Source: Sipunculus nudus (Eukaryota > Annelida > Sipuncula > Golfingiida > Sipunculidae). From it: a DNA stretch of 64,000 bases. Location of the stretch: the NCBI GenBank assembly GCA_026874595.1, contig CM049311.1, positions 52,457,676 to 52,521,675 on the forward strand, written 5' to 3'. This document shows, in pieces, positions 51,101 through 57,500 of this stretch (position 1 is its first letter; each line of letters opens with the position of its first letter). A model generated the notes under the pieces. It had not been told where the DNA came from. It searched no databases and worked only from the letters and a program-made list of their open reading frames with translations. The translations under genes were made by a program, and so were the position numbers.

Positions 51101-52504
51101 CACAAGTATACAAAACTGGCGAGTTATGGTTGATTATCTCATTTCAACTTAAAAATAACTTAGGCTCCTGGCCCCGTTGACAATAACTTAGGCTCCTGGC
51201 CCCGTTGACAAGAAGTCGCGAAAACGTCTGGGGCGAAACGGCACGTTTGACGCTGCGAATTGGCATCTTGCGAAATGTCTGAGAACCAAATTATCCAATA
51301 ATAGCGTCTGTTGTTTAGACTGACGGACTGAATGGCTCATAAGTAACTCTTATGGCAATTTTGATTGGCTGCGATTTTATCTTTTTAAAGAAATTATATG
51401 CACAGGCCAATCACGGCCATCTGTATTCTGCCTTCGCTTTGCCATCAAATTTATAACAACAAATGCACATGGAGCAGTTTACGCAGTGACAGTAAAGCAA
51501 ATTAAGGAAAGTTGGTCTCCAATTCGAATCATATGTGATGCTGGGAAACAGACGGACACCAGGTCCGGCTGGATTAGAGATTTTATCGGACCCGCCCGTT
51601 TTCAGCCGGTCAGGTCCGCAGGACCGACGGATTTCGCATACTCTGCTTCACTGATCACAATCAACATAATATAAATGAATCACCCGAAAGGCAAGTTCCT
51701 ATATTTGTATGGAATAGATCTGGTATCTTATATTTATACATATATATATATATAGTTAATCAAGTGCACTTGCATATTTTTTCTTCATTTCCCACCCATA
51801 AGTCAGGATTTATTCCATTGGTGGTATTTCCCAGAATTCTAGATGAAAGTAATACCTGGTCAGAAATTCCCACCCTGGTATTTCCCCAAATCCATGACGC
51901 CACTAAATTTTTCATTATAAACTGCAAAGCTAGGATATTCCTGGTTTTACCCATTACTCAATAATATTTCATTTAAGCAATTTGAATAAACAAGCAAGGT
52001 TATTCATTTGTGAATACGTCACATTACACTCCCAAAACTCAGTAGGATATATTTGCAGGATTCATCCTACTGACATCATTCTAACTTGTCCCAGCAACAG
52101 CTTTACTAATTCATCATTTAACATGACATGTACAGAGATCATCTATCCAAACTTGTCCACACATGGCAGTATGTCAATTGTAATTAGGGGAAGCCAGCCT
52201 TTGCTAAGTTGCTACCGCTCAGGGCAAGTATTTTCTACGTTTCTTTAGAAATCGATCACGGAATTACAGACAGATAACAATGAGGCTAAGTTAACATATT
52301 ATGTTTCATTTTCCCTGCCCAGAGTTAAGCTCAAGGCCTGACAGTTATGAGCCCACACTCCCCGTGTTCGCGTGTCCCGTCTATCAGTATCACTATCAGT
52401 ATCAGTAACTATCACCAAGCACGTTTTGACAACGGAATAGATACAGGTAGTATAGTTCTTTTTTTCAGACATACCTCATTGTTGAATGCTCTGACAGCTT
52501 CCAT
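5925..52504 (-). CDS. SCAF8: SCAF4/SCAF8 orthologue, N-terminal 367 residues in eight exons (gene continues off the left edge)
   Basis: Umbrella entry for eight exons: 52475-52504, 43930-44058, 42652-42813, 37184-37301, 28174-28343, 24899-25108, 12652-12740 and 5925-6117. All junctions are GT-AG and the phases join into one frame of 1101 nt. The family binds the phosphorylated CTD of RNA polymerase II through an N-terminal CTD-interacting domain (CID) and acts in the nucleus in transcript elongation and suppression of premature polyadenylation (known for human SCAF4/SCAF8). The CID matches the human paralogues nearly residue for residue, for example VPGLYVIDSIVRQSRHQFG. Residues resemble SCAF8 in some places (MEAV, FYKHVVQSVEKF) and SCAF4 in others (QKNGVF), as expected of a single invertebrate gene predating the vertebrate duplication. 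The RRM and Arg/Ser-rich parts must lie left of position 1. Introns are 0.3-15 kb and full of transposable elements. Confidence 0.95.
6138..6370. repeat. Three-copy degenerate ~100-bp tandem repeat beside SCAF exon 8
   Basis: Three units start near 6138, 6240 and 6340 with AGACAGACATCAAATACA or variants and are followed by an AACACATGGAAGACAA-like block. The first unit overlaps the exon-8 branch-point region. Confidence 0.6.
6371..7475. other. SCAF intron 7, non-repetitive part
   Basis: AT-rich intron with no exon, RNA gene or family repeat that I can recognise. Confidence 0.4.
7476..7839 (-). pseudogene. LINE (CR1/L2-like) ORF2 C-terminal fragment, frameshifted
   Basis: Minus-strand translation gives ALHWLPIQSRILFKILTLVHK and QAPVYFQNML, then after a one-base frame change VPKTRAKTFADHSFSLFAP and ending FKKTLKTHLFAEAFK before TAA at 7476-7478. 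The LHWLPI..R..FKIL, VP.TR.KTF.D.SFS..AP and FKK.LKTHLF pattern is the conserved tail of reverse transcriptases of CR1/L2/Rex-type non-LTR retrotransposons. No catalytic domain remains, so it is a dead 5'-truncated copy inside SCAF intron 7. Confidence 0.8.
7935..12582 (+). mobile_element. T element copy 2, with nested A element and 280-bp tandem array
   Basis: Starts GTATCCGCCAAAAC with a matching inverted GTTTTGCGGATAC (a 5' foldback), followed by a GCC trinucleotide run (7982-7999). An A element occupies 8244-10873. From 10868 to about 12540 run about six units: three near-identical 280-bp repeats (starts 11027, 11307, 11587, 11867), then diverged ones. The 3' end has hairpin GTAGTCGCTTGTCGACTAC (12553-12571), eleven bases, then CTAG at 12579-12582, followed by T. 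That arrangement is the Helitron-type terminus. Confidence 0.8.
8244..10873 (+). mobile_element. A-type Helitron-like element, copy 1
   Basis: 5' end AACAAGGGACCTATGGGTCA, then CTCAGCTG. An AT-rich left arm of ~1.3 kb is followed by two core modules (each opening AACGTGCCATGGTCAAAG; near 9584 and 10253), a CGGA microsatellite (10774-10825) and the terminal hairpin with AGTCAGCTGAGCTAAAAA. Short reading frames inside are shadows of the core. Confidence 0.85.
12652..12740 (-). CDS. SCAF8: SCAF exon 7 (KLLDFDYGE acidic motif)
   Basis: Encodes KLLDFDYGESDDDDCDEQN, then QKPPGNHMP plus two bases. It corresponds to KLMDRFDFGEDSEHSEE of vertebrate SCAF8, an acidic patch after the Q-rich region. Acceptor TTATTCCAG ends at 12741; donor GTGAGG starts at 12651. 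It ends in phase 2, which matches the single leading base of exon 8. Confidence 0.9.
12741..13127. other. SCAF intron 6, no feature seen
   Basis: AT-rich intron with two short related blocks (TTCTTATGAATAAAGGGAAG-like and AGCATCAACAGACTACC, near 12805 and 13032), suggesting an old ~225-bp duplication. Nothing coding. Confidence 0.45.
13128..14258 (+). mobile_element. F-type element with ~170-bp tandem units and GC-rich terminal hairpin
   Basis: Starts AACAAGTGACCCTTGGGTAA and CTCAGCCGAC. About five units (near 13370, 13530, 13695, 13885, 14060) share GGTCAACTGGGACAAAAC, CGATCTGTAACTGGTC and CAGGCCAATATCTGCAGGCA. It ends with a GGAAGGACGGAAGGACGG microsatellite and a hairpin at 14224-14254 (TATGCCCC...GGCCAC/GTGGC...GGGGCATA), then AAAAAGG. 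Confidence 0.75.
14933..16867 (+). mobile_element. B-type Helitron-like element, copy 1 (complete)
   Basis: 5' AACAAGGGACCTATGGGTCA, left arm beginning GCTGAAGTTAACCTTGAA, an interrupted poly-G run at 15930-15960, one core module (from ~16240), a CGGA run (16768-16812), and the terminal AGTCAGCTGAGCTAAAAA hairpin. Non-coding. Confidence 0.85.
16874..18540 (+). mobile_element. B-type element, copy 2 (3' truncated)
   Basis: Starts six bases after copy 1 with the same 5' end and left arm and carries a G run at 17877-17897. It stops inside the core at 18540, where O-type sequence resumes; the microsatellite and terminal hairpin are missing. Confidence 0.8.
18852..22338 (+). mobile_element. D-type element split by A copy 2
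   Basis: 5' AACAAGGGACCCATGGGTCA at 18853, core beginning near 19770, interrupted at 19840, resuming at 21781 with ATTTAACAGATTTTGATC and ending at the usual hairpin and GAGCTAAAAA near 22337. Confidence 0.75.
19840..21780 (+). mobile_element. A-type element, copy 2 (single core)
   Basis: 5' ACAAGGAACCTACGGGTCAC (mutated), A-type left arm with 90-95 % similarity by eye to copies 1, 3 and 4, but only one core module; CGGA-type run degenerate near 21700-21725; ends GTCAGCTGAGCTAAA. Confidence 0.8.
22341..24267 (+). mobile_element. B-type element, copy 3 (complete)
   Basis: Same architecture as copy 1: 5' AACAAGGGACCTATGGGTCA, G run at 23339-23361, one core, short CGGA run (24172-24210), terminal hairpin with an ATATAT expansion in the loop (24241-24251). 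Confidence 0.82.
24622..24898. other. SCAF intron 6, next to exon 6; no feature seen
   Basis: AT-rich; no family repeat recognised. Confidence 0.4.
24899..25108 (-). CDS. SCAF8: SCAF exon 6 (glutamine-rich segment)
   Basis: 70 codons, phase 0 at both ends, from VQSLTAQKQQLQQLQLLQQQ to DDDKPSEPTFNK. Vertebrate SCAF8 has an equivalent Q-rich stretch that ends in a similar FNK motif (VSFNKKLMDRFDFGED). The junction to exon 7 (KLLDFDYGE) reproduces that motif. Acceptor TTTTTAG ends at 25109; donor GTACTT starts at 24898. Confidence 0.88.
25150..25510. repeat. Degenerate tandem repeat upstream of SCAF exon 6
   Basis: Recurrent GACTGTAACCCATCC-like blocks followed by TATACACA-rich stretches at roughly 80-95 bp spacing. 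Strongly eroded; no splice-site copy is evident. Confidence 0.4.
25735..26046 (+). mobile_element. Short (~310 bp) internally deleted element
   Basis: Starts AACAAGCGACCCATGGATCA, has a CGGACAGACAGACTGACGG run near 25970-25990, and ends TTCAGTCAGCTTAGCTAAAC. Abuts the next element directly. Confidence 0.65.
26043..27967 (+). mobile_element. DR1-rich Helitron-like element, complete copy
   Basis: 5' ACTAGGGACCTATGGGTCTC and CTCAGCTTC. Then about eight ~145-bp units, most holding GACCTTGACCTTTGACCT, a GACAGACAGACGAACAG run, the variant palindrome TGTGGCGCCACCA, a CGGACGGACG run (27891-27910) and the terminal CAGTCAGCTGAGCTAAAAA (27950-27968). No coding capacity. Confidence 0.8.
28174..28343 (-). 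CDS. SCAF8: SCAF exon 5 (Ala/Gln-rich helix)
   Basis: Starts with the two bases that complete the exon-4 codon (phase 1) and encodes AQAAVQAAVSAREAAKQAK, then a short acidic region and DVLKTVTDLLEQSQEVQ. No stop in frame; the splice phase fits exons 4 and 6. The acceptor is TATTTTCAG, ending at 28344; the donor GTGAAG starts at 28173, and an alternative GAG/GTACAG donor lies six bases earlier. The composition suggests amphipathic or coiled helices in the linker after the CID. Sequence conservation with vertebrates is weak, so the call rests on frame, phase and position. Confidence 0.8.
28500..28651. repeat. 150-bp dispersed repeat, copy 1 (near SCAF exon 5)
   Basis: Nearly identical to 43421-43580 (for example AAGCTGACCCTGCTGGACCA and AGAGGTCACCACCAGACCAC). 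All frames contain stops. Not part of the named element families. Confidence 0.75.
28660..29707 (+). mobile_element. E-type element, copy 1
   Basis: 5' ACTAGAATATCAGCAAAAGC, then GCCCTCAGCC. Three ~300-bp units (GTAGGTCAAGGTCACCCATC, ..GATATCCCGCTCACAAGG) and GGTGGCGCC-like blocks follow; it has a GGACGGGCAG microsatellite and the 3' end CAGCCTAAGGGCTGAGGGC, then TAAAAA. The 5' GCCCTCAGCC is the inverted match of the 3' GGGCTGAGGGC. Confidence 0.75.
29708..30186. other. SCAF intron 4, no feature seen
   Basis: AT-rich spacer between E copy 1 and A copy 3. Confidence 0.4.
30187..32818 (+). mobile_element. A-type element, copy 3 (two cores)
   Basis: Same layout and nearly the same sequence as A copies 1 and 4: AACAAGGGACCTATGGGTCA at the left; cores near 31534 and 32208; CGGA run 32725-32765; GTCAGCTGAGCTAAAAA at the right. 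Confidence 0.85.
33099..35415 (+). mobile_element. C-type element fragment (both termini missing)
   Basis: Closely matches 44252-46555 across 2.3 kb, including one core (from ~34985), but the GGGACC start and terminal hairpin are absent. The right break leads into TTTGTCTGTCTGTCTGTCCG. Confidence 0.8.
35416..36494. other. SCAF intron 4; ~110-bp repeat shared with 38160-38270
   Basis: 35455-35560 (GATAACTTTCCTAAATTTTA...GATTGCTCTCATGC) reappears at 38168-38270, probably an unclassified element's arm. The rest holds nothing I can name. Confidence 0.5.
36495..36604. repeat. Small foldback element
   Basis: Opens with a perfect 18-bp palindrome, AAACTCCCATGGGAGTTT (36495-36512), then TACCCTAT at 36514-36521, which is mirrored by ATAGGGTA at 36597-36604, with further short inverted and direct repeats (GGTAATTAC) inside. 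It sits immediately left of the 42-bp array. It may be a tiny MITE. Confidence 0.5.
36620..37183 (-). repeat. 42-bp minisatellite copying the SCAF exon-4 donor
   Basis: About 13 units of 42 bp. Read on the minus strand each unit carries CAGTACAG/GTAACATACAC, closely matching the exon-4 end CAGTGCAG/GTAACATACAC at 37183/37184. Left-hand units are more diverged. Because 42 is divisible by 3, long open frames exist on both strands; the minus one, in the exon-4 frame, repeats GNIHFIHxPVDLST and is continuous to 36735. Confidence 0.95.
37184..37301 (-). CDS. SCAF8: SCAF exon 4 (end of CID)
   Basis: Encodes SKIVRVLNLWQKNGVFPSE, then VIQPLMDLAPDPSNPEAISA plus one base, closing the CID. The acceptor CTGACAG ends at 37302; the donor GTAACA starts at 37183. 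The exon's last ~8 bases and the donor are copied about 13 times in the adjoining intron (see the repeat at 36620-37183). Because the repeat is 42 bp and open in this frame, any copied donor could in principle extend the exon in frame by multiples of 14 residues. The canonical end is chosen because the conserved family sequence stops there. Confidence 0.92.
37302..38577. other. SCAF intron 3, left end
   Basis: AT-rich intron upstream of exon 4 on the minus strand. It contains the second copy of the GATAACTTTCC repeat (38168-38270) and a G9 run at 38482-38490. No exon recognised. Confidence 0.4.
38578..42233 (+). mobile_element. E-type element, copy 2, split by A copy 4
   Basis: 5' ACTAGAATATCAGCAGAAGC, interrupted at 38936 and resumed at 41561 with TCCAAGAAAAATTCATTAA. 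It ends CAGCCTAAGGGCTGAGGGG, then CTAAAAA. Copy 1 supplies the unfilled site at 29010-29035. Confidence 0.8.
38936..41560 (+). mobile_element. A-type element, copy 4 (two cores)
   Basis: AACAAGGGACCTATGGGTCA at the left, cores near 40272 and 40946, CGGA run (41463-41507), hairpin and GAGCTAAAAA at the right. By eye it is nearly identical to copy 1 over its whole length. Confidence 0.87.
42234..42651. other. SCAF intron 3, next to exon 3; no feature seen
   Basis: No repeat or coding signal recognised. Confidence 0.4.
42652..42813 (-). CDS. SCAF8: SCAF exon 3 (CID core)
   Basis: 54 codons, CRPEYKVPGLYVIDS through HLYKCPAEDK. This is the most conserved part of the CID and carries the helix that packs against the polymerase CTD peptide (the YVIDSIVRQSRHQFG segment). 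The acceptor TTCCAACAG ends at 42814 and the donor is GTAGGG at 42651. Phase 0 at both ends. The track-like extension beyond the donor is intronic. Confidence 0.96.
42814..43420. other. SCAF intron 2, no feature seen
   Basis: AT-rich intron between exon 3 and the 150-bp repeat. Confidence 0.4.
43421..43580. repeat. 150-bp dispersed repeat, copy 2 (SCAF intron 2)
   Basis: Direct-orientation match to 28500-28651, preceded by T-rich DNA and followed by unrelated sequence. Confidence 0.75.
43930..44058 (-). CDS. SCAF8: SCAF exon 2 (CID helices 1-3)
   Basis: Encodes 43 residues, from LSSLYETKPPVSRAKM to QSVEKFILK, that form the first helices of the CTD-interacting domain. The acceptor (T-rich tract then AACAG) ends at 44059 and the GTAAGT donor starts at 43929; phase 0 at both ends. 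Key family residues are visible: KPPxSRAKM, TKAIKFYKHVVQSVEKF. Confidence 0.96.
44192..49107 (+). mobile_element. C-type element with T copy 3 nested
   Basis: 5' AACAAGGGACCCATGGGTCA (44193), left arm shared with 33099-35415, one core near 46135, D-like sequence to 46703, the T insertion, a second core near 48526, a short CGGACGGACAGATGGACG run, and the hairpin end GTCAGCTGAGCTT near 49095-49107. Net length without the insertion is about 3.2 kb. Confidence 0.75.
46704..48417 (-). mobile_element. T element copy 3 (reverse orientation)
   Basis: On the minus strand it starts GTATCCGCCAAAACAGAG, with a GCC run (48344-48370). It continues through about five 280-bp units with GGTGGCGCCACC and ends with hairpin GTAGTCGCTTGTCGACTAC (46715-46733) and CTAG (46704-46707). 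Same ends and units as copy 2. Confidence 0.82.
49108..50525. other. SCAF intron 1, no feature seen
   Basis: AT-rich; short frames present look random. No family repeat recognised. Confidence 0.4.
50526..51625. other. CpG-richer segment of SCAF intron 1 bounded by GGTCC/GGACC hairpins
   Basis: Left: a perfect 10-bp stem GCAGCAGGAC / GTCCTGCTGC (526-550 of the 50k block) and an 8-bp stem GGTCCTGC / GCAGGACC (50566-50590). Right: GGTCCG / CGGACC (51562-51592) and GGTCC-GCA-GGACC (51613-51625). The part 50970-51260 has an unusual density of CpG. A 28-bp direct duplication (CTTAGGCTCCTGGCCCCGTT) lies at ~51160-51212. Nature unknown. Confidence 0.45.
51626..52474. other. SCAF intron 1, part next to exon 1
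   Basis: Contains a short TATATATA run near 51740 and the TATCAGTATCACTATCAGTA block near 52383. No exon recognised. Confidence 0.4.
52475..52504 (-). CDS. SCAF8: SCAF exon 1 (start codon)
   Basis: Reads MEAVRAFNNE, then a GTATGT donor at 52474. The vertebrate proteins start MEAVKTFNSE / MDAVNAFNQE, which fixes both the start codon and the exon boundary. Phase 0. This ten-codon first coding exon is the most upstream coding part; any 5' UTR lies to the right. Confidence 0.93.
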
Positions 52505-52800
52505 CGTTGGAAGTTACGCTGCCTGGGCAACAACAGAACCAGGCCTTTGATACGTGTACGATGGTCACAGTTCTTTTTGGATCCTGCAAGGAAACAATTG
52601 ACCGGCGTGGACCAAAATGGCGAAATCACTATCCCATAATATGACGCTAAATTGTAACAATTGAAGCCATTGGTCGATTTCACAACAGTCAGCCAATCAG
52701 GCGCCCCGTTCTTTAGGCAACACTGTGTGGGATCAGTTATTATTTTCGGTACCACTGTTTGCAGGTTTGCAAGCAACACAACATGATGTCATTTGGAAAC
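52505..52800. promoter_or_regulatory. Putative promoter region upstream of the SCAF start codon
   Basis: The 300 bases before the start codon contain AAAATGGCG (52614-52622, a YY1-like core) and GCCAATCAGG (52692-52701, a CCAAT box as read on the plus strand). Both motif types are typical of promoters of housekeeping genes without a TATA box. No transcription start can be placed from sequence alone, and MANEA lies divergently to the right. Confidence 0.35.
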
Positions 52801-54333
52801 ACAGTGGACAGCTTCTTGTGCTGACTGTACAGCCCATCTAGTTTTGTTGTTGTGTAAGAATGGTTATTTGTTAACCAGAGTCAAAAGCAGTGCATTTAAT
52901 ATTTCAGACATTGTATGACAAATGTTAATGAACTTGTTGACTTAATGGTTCAGTGACTGAGTAATGGAAATACTTTATCTTCACACAGATACTGAATATT
53001 GACACTGATAGTGATAGTTACAATTAATCAGTGTAATTAATTATATCTTAAATATTTTTTTATAAAGTGATTATTGTAGGTGAGCTAGATCATCATATTC
53101 TGCACAACCCCTCACAGCTTAACTGTAGATAGAATTTAAAAACCAGAACATTTAATTCTGAAACCCCCAGTCCACCGGTATCAAAACACCACAGAACCCT
53201 CATTTAAATTCAAATTTGAAGCCAAAACCTGATATATATGGACATTGTATCATCTGATGAATATGTTTGTGCAGTATTCTGCTAATACTTTGTAAAATAA
53301 AAGTAAATGAGTTTTTTGCACACTAGACACATTCCAAGTGCTCTGCTCAGTAGCAACTAGCCCATAAGAATGAACTCCTCATTTGTTTTTTTTTTTTTCA
53401 GTGACTGACGTAATGTGGAGTCCATAGTTTGCACCTGCTGTTAACTGTGATTATAACACTCCATACACAACTGTGAGATTTAACATATACCATTGATTAA
53501 TGTTCAGTACATCTGTGTGTATTGTATATGTAACCACTGGAAAACATTACTGTTCTGTTCTCAGCCCTATTTTGCACCAAGAAAGTTAAAATATGAACAT
53601 AATAGTACACAGGCCTAAAGCCTTATACAGGACTGCCACCAAATGCAAGATGTTTACCGCCCCTGTTAATGCGGCAATTCTCTCTGGACAAAAAATATCA
53701 GTTGTTGATGTTACAGGTGCTTCATGCATTCCAGAATGATTATTTTTAGTACAGGCCTTTTGACATACAACATATGTGAACATTTGTTTGTTAAAACCAT
53801 AGGAAATATTTTTATTCAATTTCCTCTTTTAAGAGTAACAGATCGTATCGTGCTATAACCCCAGTTAGCCCTTTTGTGGGCCGGTGATGCAACAGAAACC
53901 TGAAACCTGTTGCGTCACCATCAGCGGCTGAGTAGAAACGTGCCTCCAGGGGGCAGCACCATAGCTGGCATAAGTGGTTGCTGTGACCAGTAGTGAACTG
54001 ATTGCAATATGAAATGCTTAAATTCATTTAATTAAATTATAGTCTCGCTGACTCCTGTTTTTTTCTGATTTTTCCTATCAGAAAAATATATAATTTTGGA
54101 TATTTTCAAGTGTTATCATGTTTCAAATATAATTATTAAAATAATAGTATTGTTATTTAATAAAACATTGAAAACAATTCAAAACATGCAGCTCTTGTAG
54201 AACGTTCCTTGTAATAGTGATGTGGTCCTACAAGTGTAGACATCTAATTAGAAAGACTTTAAGTGCTGCTTTAAGATGGATGGTCTTGTTAATTTCCTGT
54301 GCAAACCACTATTGTACAGTGGAGACTCCTACT
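52801..54333. other. Intergenic region between SCAF and MANEA
   Basis: No recognised coding exon. An untranslated first exon of MANEA probably lies somewhere in 52.5-57.7 kb but cannot be located by eye. Confidence 0.4.
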
Positions 54334-55440
54334 TTTTTAGCTCAGCTGACTTTCAGTCATGCTGGGCTATAGTGATGGGTCTTTGTCCGTCGTCCTTCCG
54401 TCTGTCCGTCCGGCCGGCCAGCCGTCCATTAGCAGGGCATAAATCGTAACCGTAGGAGCTAGGGCCATGAACCCTATGCAGTCTTAGAGGTTCTAAAAAG
54501 ATCTCCTTGCAAACCTGAATTTAGGTCACTGCAACCTATATTCTCGAAGTTATGGGGTGTGTTGCACCCCCCAGAAATAATTCTTTTAGCCAAAATTTTC
54601 ATCCCAAACCTTCCATCTTTCACATACAGCTCACCTACCAACAGGGGAATAACCATAATTATTTTGAGGTCAAAGGTCAAGGTCACAGAACCAACTTCTT
54701 TGAAAAGCCTGTGGATGCATTTAAAGCCAAACCTTTCATCCCAATTCTTTGATCTTTCACATATAGCTCACCTACTAAGTGGGAGAAGAATCCTATAGAT
54801 GTTGAGGTCACAAGGTCAAAGGTCAGGGTCACAGGATCCACTTTGAAAAGGTGGACACATTTCAAGCTAGACCTTTCATTCCAAACCTTTCAGCACTGAT
54901 ATTGCTTCTCTGCCAACAGGGGAAAAGACCTGTTGATTTTGAGGTCAAAGGTCAAGGTCACAGAACCAACTTCTTGTGTGGAGTCATTTTCAGGCAAACT
55001 TTTCAATCTATACTTTCCATCTGTCATATATGGCTTACCTACCAATAGGGGAAGAAGCCTATTGATGTTGAGTTCAAAAGGTCAAAGGTCAAGGTCACAA
55101 TATTGTTCTAAATGCTTGTGAACATATTTCAAGTGAAACTGTTCAACCCAAACATTCAGTCTTTCACATATGCCACATCTATGCATCACTGAATGTGATT
55201 CAAACTTCATATTTATGGGTCATTTTGCATGAAGAAATAACTAATTGATTTTGAGGTCAGCTGGTCAGGAGGTTAAAGGTTGCAGGTCTAAGTTATTCAC
55301 TCATTGGTTGCCAAGTAATTACACCCGGCCAGATGTAAGTGGTTAGTAGTTACCCATCATTTAGAAAGAATCCAGTTGATATGTGGGCAAAAGGCCAAGG
55401 TCATAGGTCAGGGATGTTCACAATAACTTATTTTGTAGAC
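54334..55440 (-). mobile_element. DR1-rich Helitron-like element, reverse, 5' part unclear
   Basis: On the minus strand it ends AGTCAGCTGAGCTAAAAAA (54334-54352) preceded by a CGGA microsatellite. The body has four AGGTCAAAGGTCAAGGTCAC blocks at ~135-bp spacing. The GGGACC end is not recognisable. Confidence 0.65.
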
Positions 55441-56163
55441 CATCTCTATTTTTCTTGTACATATAACCATTGGTTATGGTACATCTCACTGTGTGGCTGT
55501 AATTGTGAGTGATGCTGGTGACCTATGACTCTCTTTTGTATCAGCCTGTTAAGTGATACGGCTGAGTGATAAATACCTCTTTACTGCATAACAAAATACT
55601 GTTGCCGGAATGCTTCAGCCAGGCATTAAGACTGTGAGAGTATAGTATTAAGGTTTAGCTTCTGATTTATAAGATGATGGGAACATTTTGCAGTTTATTT
55701 TATGGAATCATAGCAATAAACTTAGTTTCCTAGATATCTGAATATTTTTATATAAATCACCAGATATAAAAGCAAATGTTTGTTCTCATAATATGTGGAT
55801 GTGTACCTGGATTTAGGATGGCATTTTTTTATTACAAGACCTTTAGTTATGCTTTCTGCATTTCTTTTCTTTCAGGTTTTGCAGTTAATCTACCCTGCTG
55901 ATCCCATTGAAAAGCAGAGTGATAATAAAAAATATTGGACTTACACTTTTTACATTTGCATATCTATAAATCTAATATGAGGGCCTGAAAATGCCTTTTG
56001 AATTGTTTTGGACATTCATTACTGTAATATCCTTTGGAGAATTTGCTACAAGTTTGGTCTCTTATTGGAGGATGTGTGATATCGAATGTCAGACTTGTCA
56101 GATATCCTTTATGTCTGCCAGTTAGCCACCTTAGAAATCCTTTTGTCAGTGCAGTTTCAGTGA
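55441..56163. other. Intergenic, no feature seen
   Basis: AT-rich; no repeat family or exon recognised. Confidence 0.4.
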
Positions 56164-56662
56164 TTTTTAGCTCGGCTGACTTTTAGTCATGCTGTGCTAT
56201 AGCGATGGGTCTTTGTCCGTAGTCCTTCCGTCTGTCCGTCCTGCCAGCTGTATGGCCGTTAGCAGGGCACAAATTGTAAGGGCTAGATACATGAACCCTA
56301 TGCAGTCTTAGAGGTTCTAAAAAGATCTCCTTGCAGACCTGAATTTAGGTCACTGTGACCTATATTCTCTGAGTTACGGGGTGTGTTTGCACCTCCCAGA
56401 ATTAATTCTTATAGCCAAAATAATCATCCCAAACCTTACATGTCAATAGAGGAACAAACCTTTTGATATTTAGGTCTTAGGGTCAAAGGTCAATGTCACA
56501 GGACCAGCTTCTTGAAAAAAGTTGTGGATGCATTTCAAGTCAGACTTTTCATCCCAAACCTTCCATCTTCCAAGTATGGTCAGATACCATATGGTATACC
56601 ATCAGGCTTTAAATACAGGTCATGCTTGTCAGCTGAGCGTCATGACTCATGGGTCACTTGTT
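56164..56662 (-). mobile_element. Short (~500 bp) DR1-type element, reverse, both ends present
   Basis: On the minus strand it runs from AAACAAGTGACCCATGAGTC (56662) and CTCAGCTGAC to a CGGA-type microsatellite and the end AGTCAGCCGAGCTAAAAA (56164). An internally deleted copy of the 54334 type. Confidence 0.75.
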
Positions 56663-57130
56663 TATTATTTTAGCCTAAAATATCCTGTAAATACATATTT
56701 TATATATTGCCTCAGGCCGTATGAAATTCCTTTATTTCTTCAGAAGCCTGGTCCAGCCCTGTATGGAGTTTTCATACAAATCCTGCTGGGACTCCATATT
56801 GACCAACACAAACTAGGTGGTGACTTGGGCCTCTGTGTGTTTCATAAACTGACTTGCCCACACAGACCCAGGTATTGTGTGGGCCTCTGTGTGTATCATA
56901 TATTGACATGCCCACACAGACCCAGGTGTGCCGTTGTATGTTTTATTTTTTGATTTGTCACCACAAATCTATCTTGGATCGTATACTGATTAACCAAAGC
57001 TGGTATACAAAGCACCCTCAAGCTAACCTGTGTCACGCATAGTGACAACTTCCAAAGCATTTAACTTCTAGAACACTGCCATGGCTTCCATTTTATTTTT
57101 ATGGTCCGCAATTTTGCATGTACATCCCTC
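56663..57130. other. MANEA upstream DNA with a short direct repeat
   Basis: 56826-56935 contains two ~60-bp repeats (TGCCCACACAGACCCAGGT). The open frame over it is not like any known protein. No exon recognised. Confidence 0.4.
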
Positions 57131-57500
57131 TTGGAGAGTTTTTGGTCAACCAGACAGGTGGCGCCACCTACCTTACCGTTTTCCTGGTATAAATTAATGC
57201 CCTCTTCTCAGGAATGATTGGCCGGTTTGGCCTGAAATTGTGCTTGTCCATAGATCCTTGATACTTCCATCTCATATTCAAGACTGATTGCACCATCTTC
57301 AATCGTTTTCATGTGGCGTCCATCCGTACATTTGCTGTAGGTGAAAATTGCTCATATCTGAGGAATCGTTCAAGGTGTTGGTCTGCAATTTGGCATGTAC
57401 ATCCATCTTGGAGAATTTTCTCAGCAACCAGACAGGTGGTGCCACCTATCTTATCATTTTAAAAGTATAAATTAATCCCCTTTTCTCAAGAGTGATTCAC
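57131..57500 (+). repeat. T-like two-unit fragment upstream of MANEA
   Basis: Two ~270-bp units, each with CAGACAGGTGG(C/T)GCCACCTA (57157, 57431) followed by GTATAAATTAAT(G/C)CCC. They resemble the T-element internal units but lack the termini. Confidence 0.6.

Noticed and set aside
53586-54027. Two minus-strand frames of 71-77 residues in the intergenic region
   Set aside because: No family resemblance, no splice or promoter context; length is not unusual for chance.
56522-56953. 143-residue plus-strand frame
   Set aside because: Starts inside a transposable element and crosses its border and a local direct repeat; no recognisable domain.
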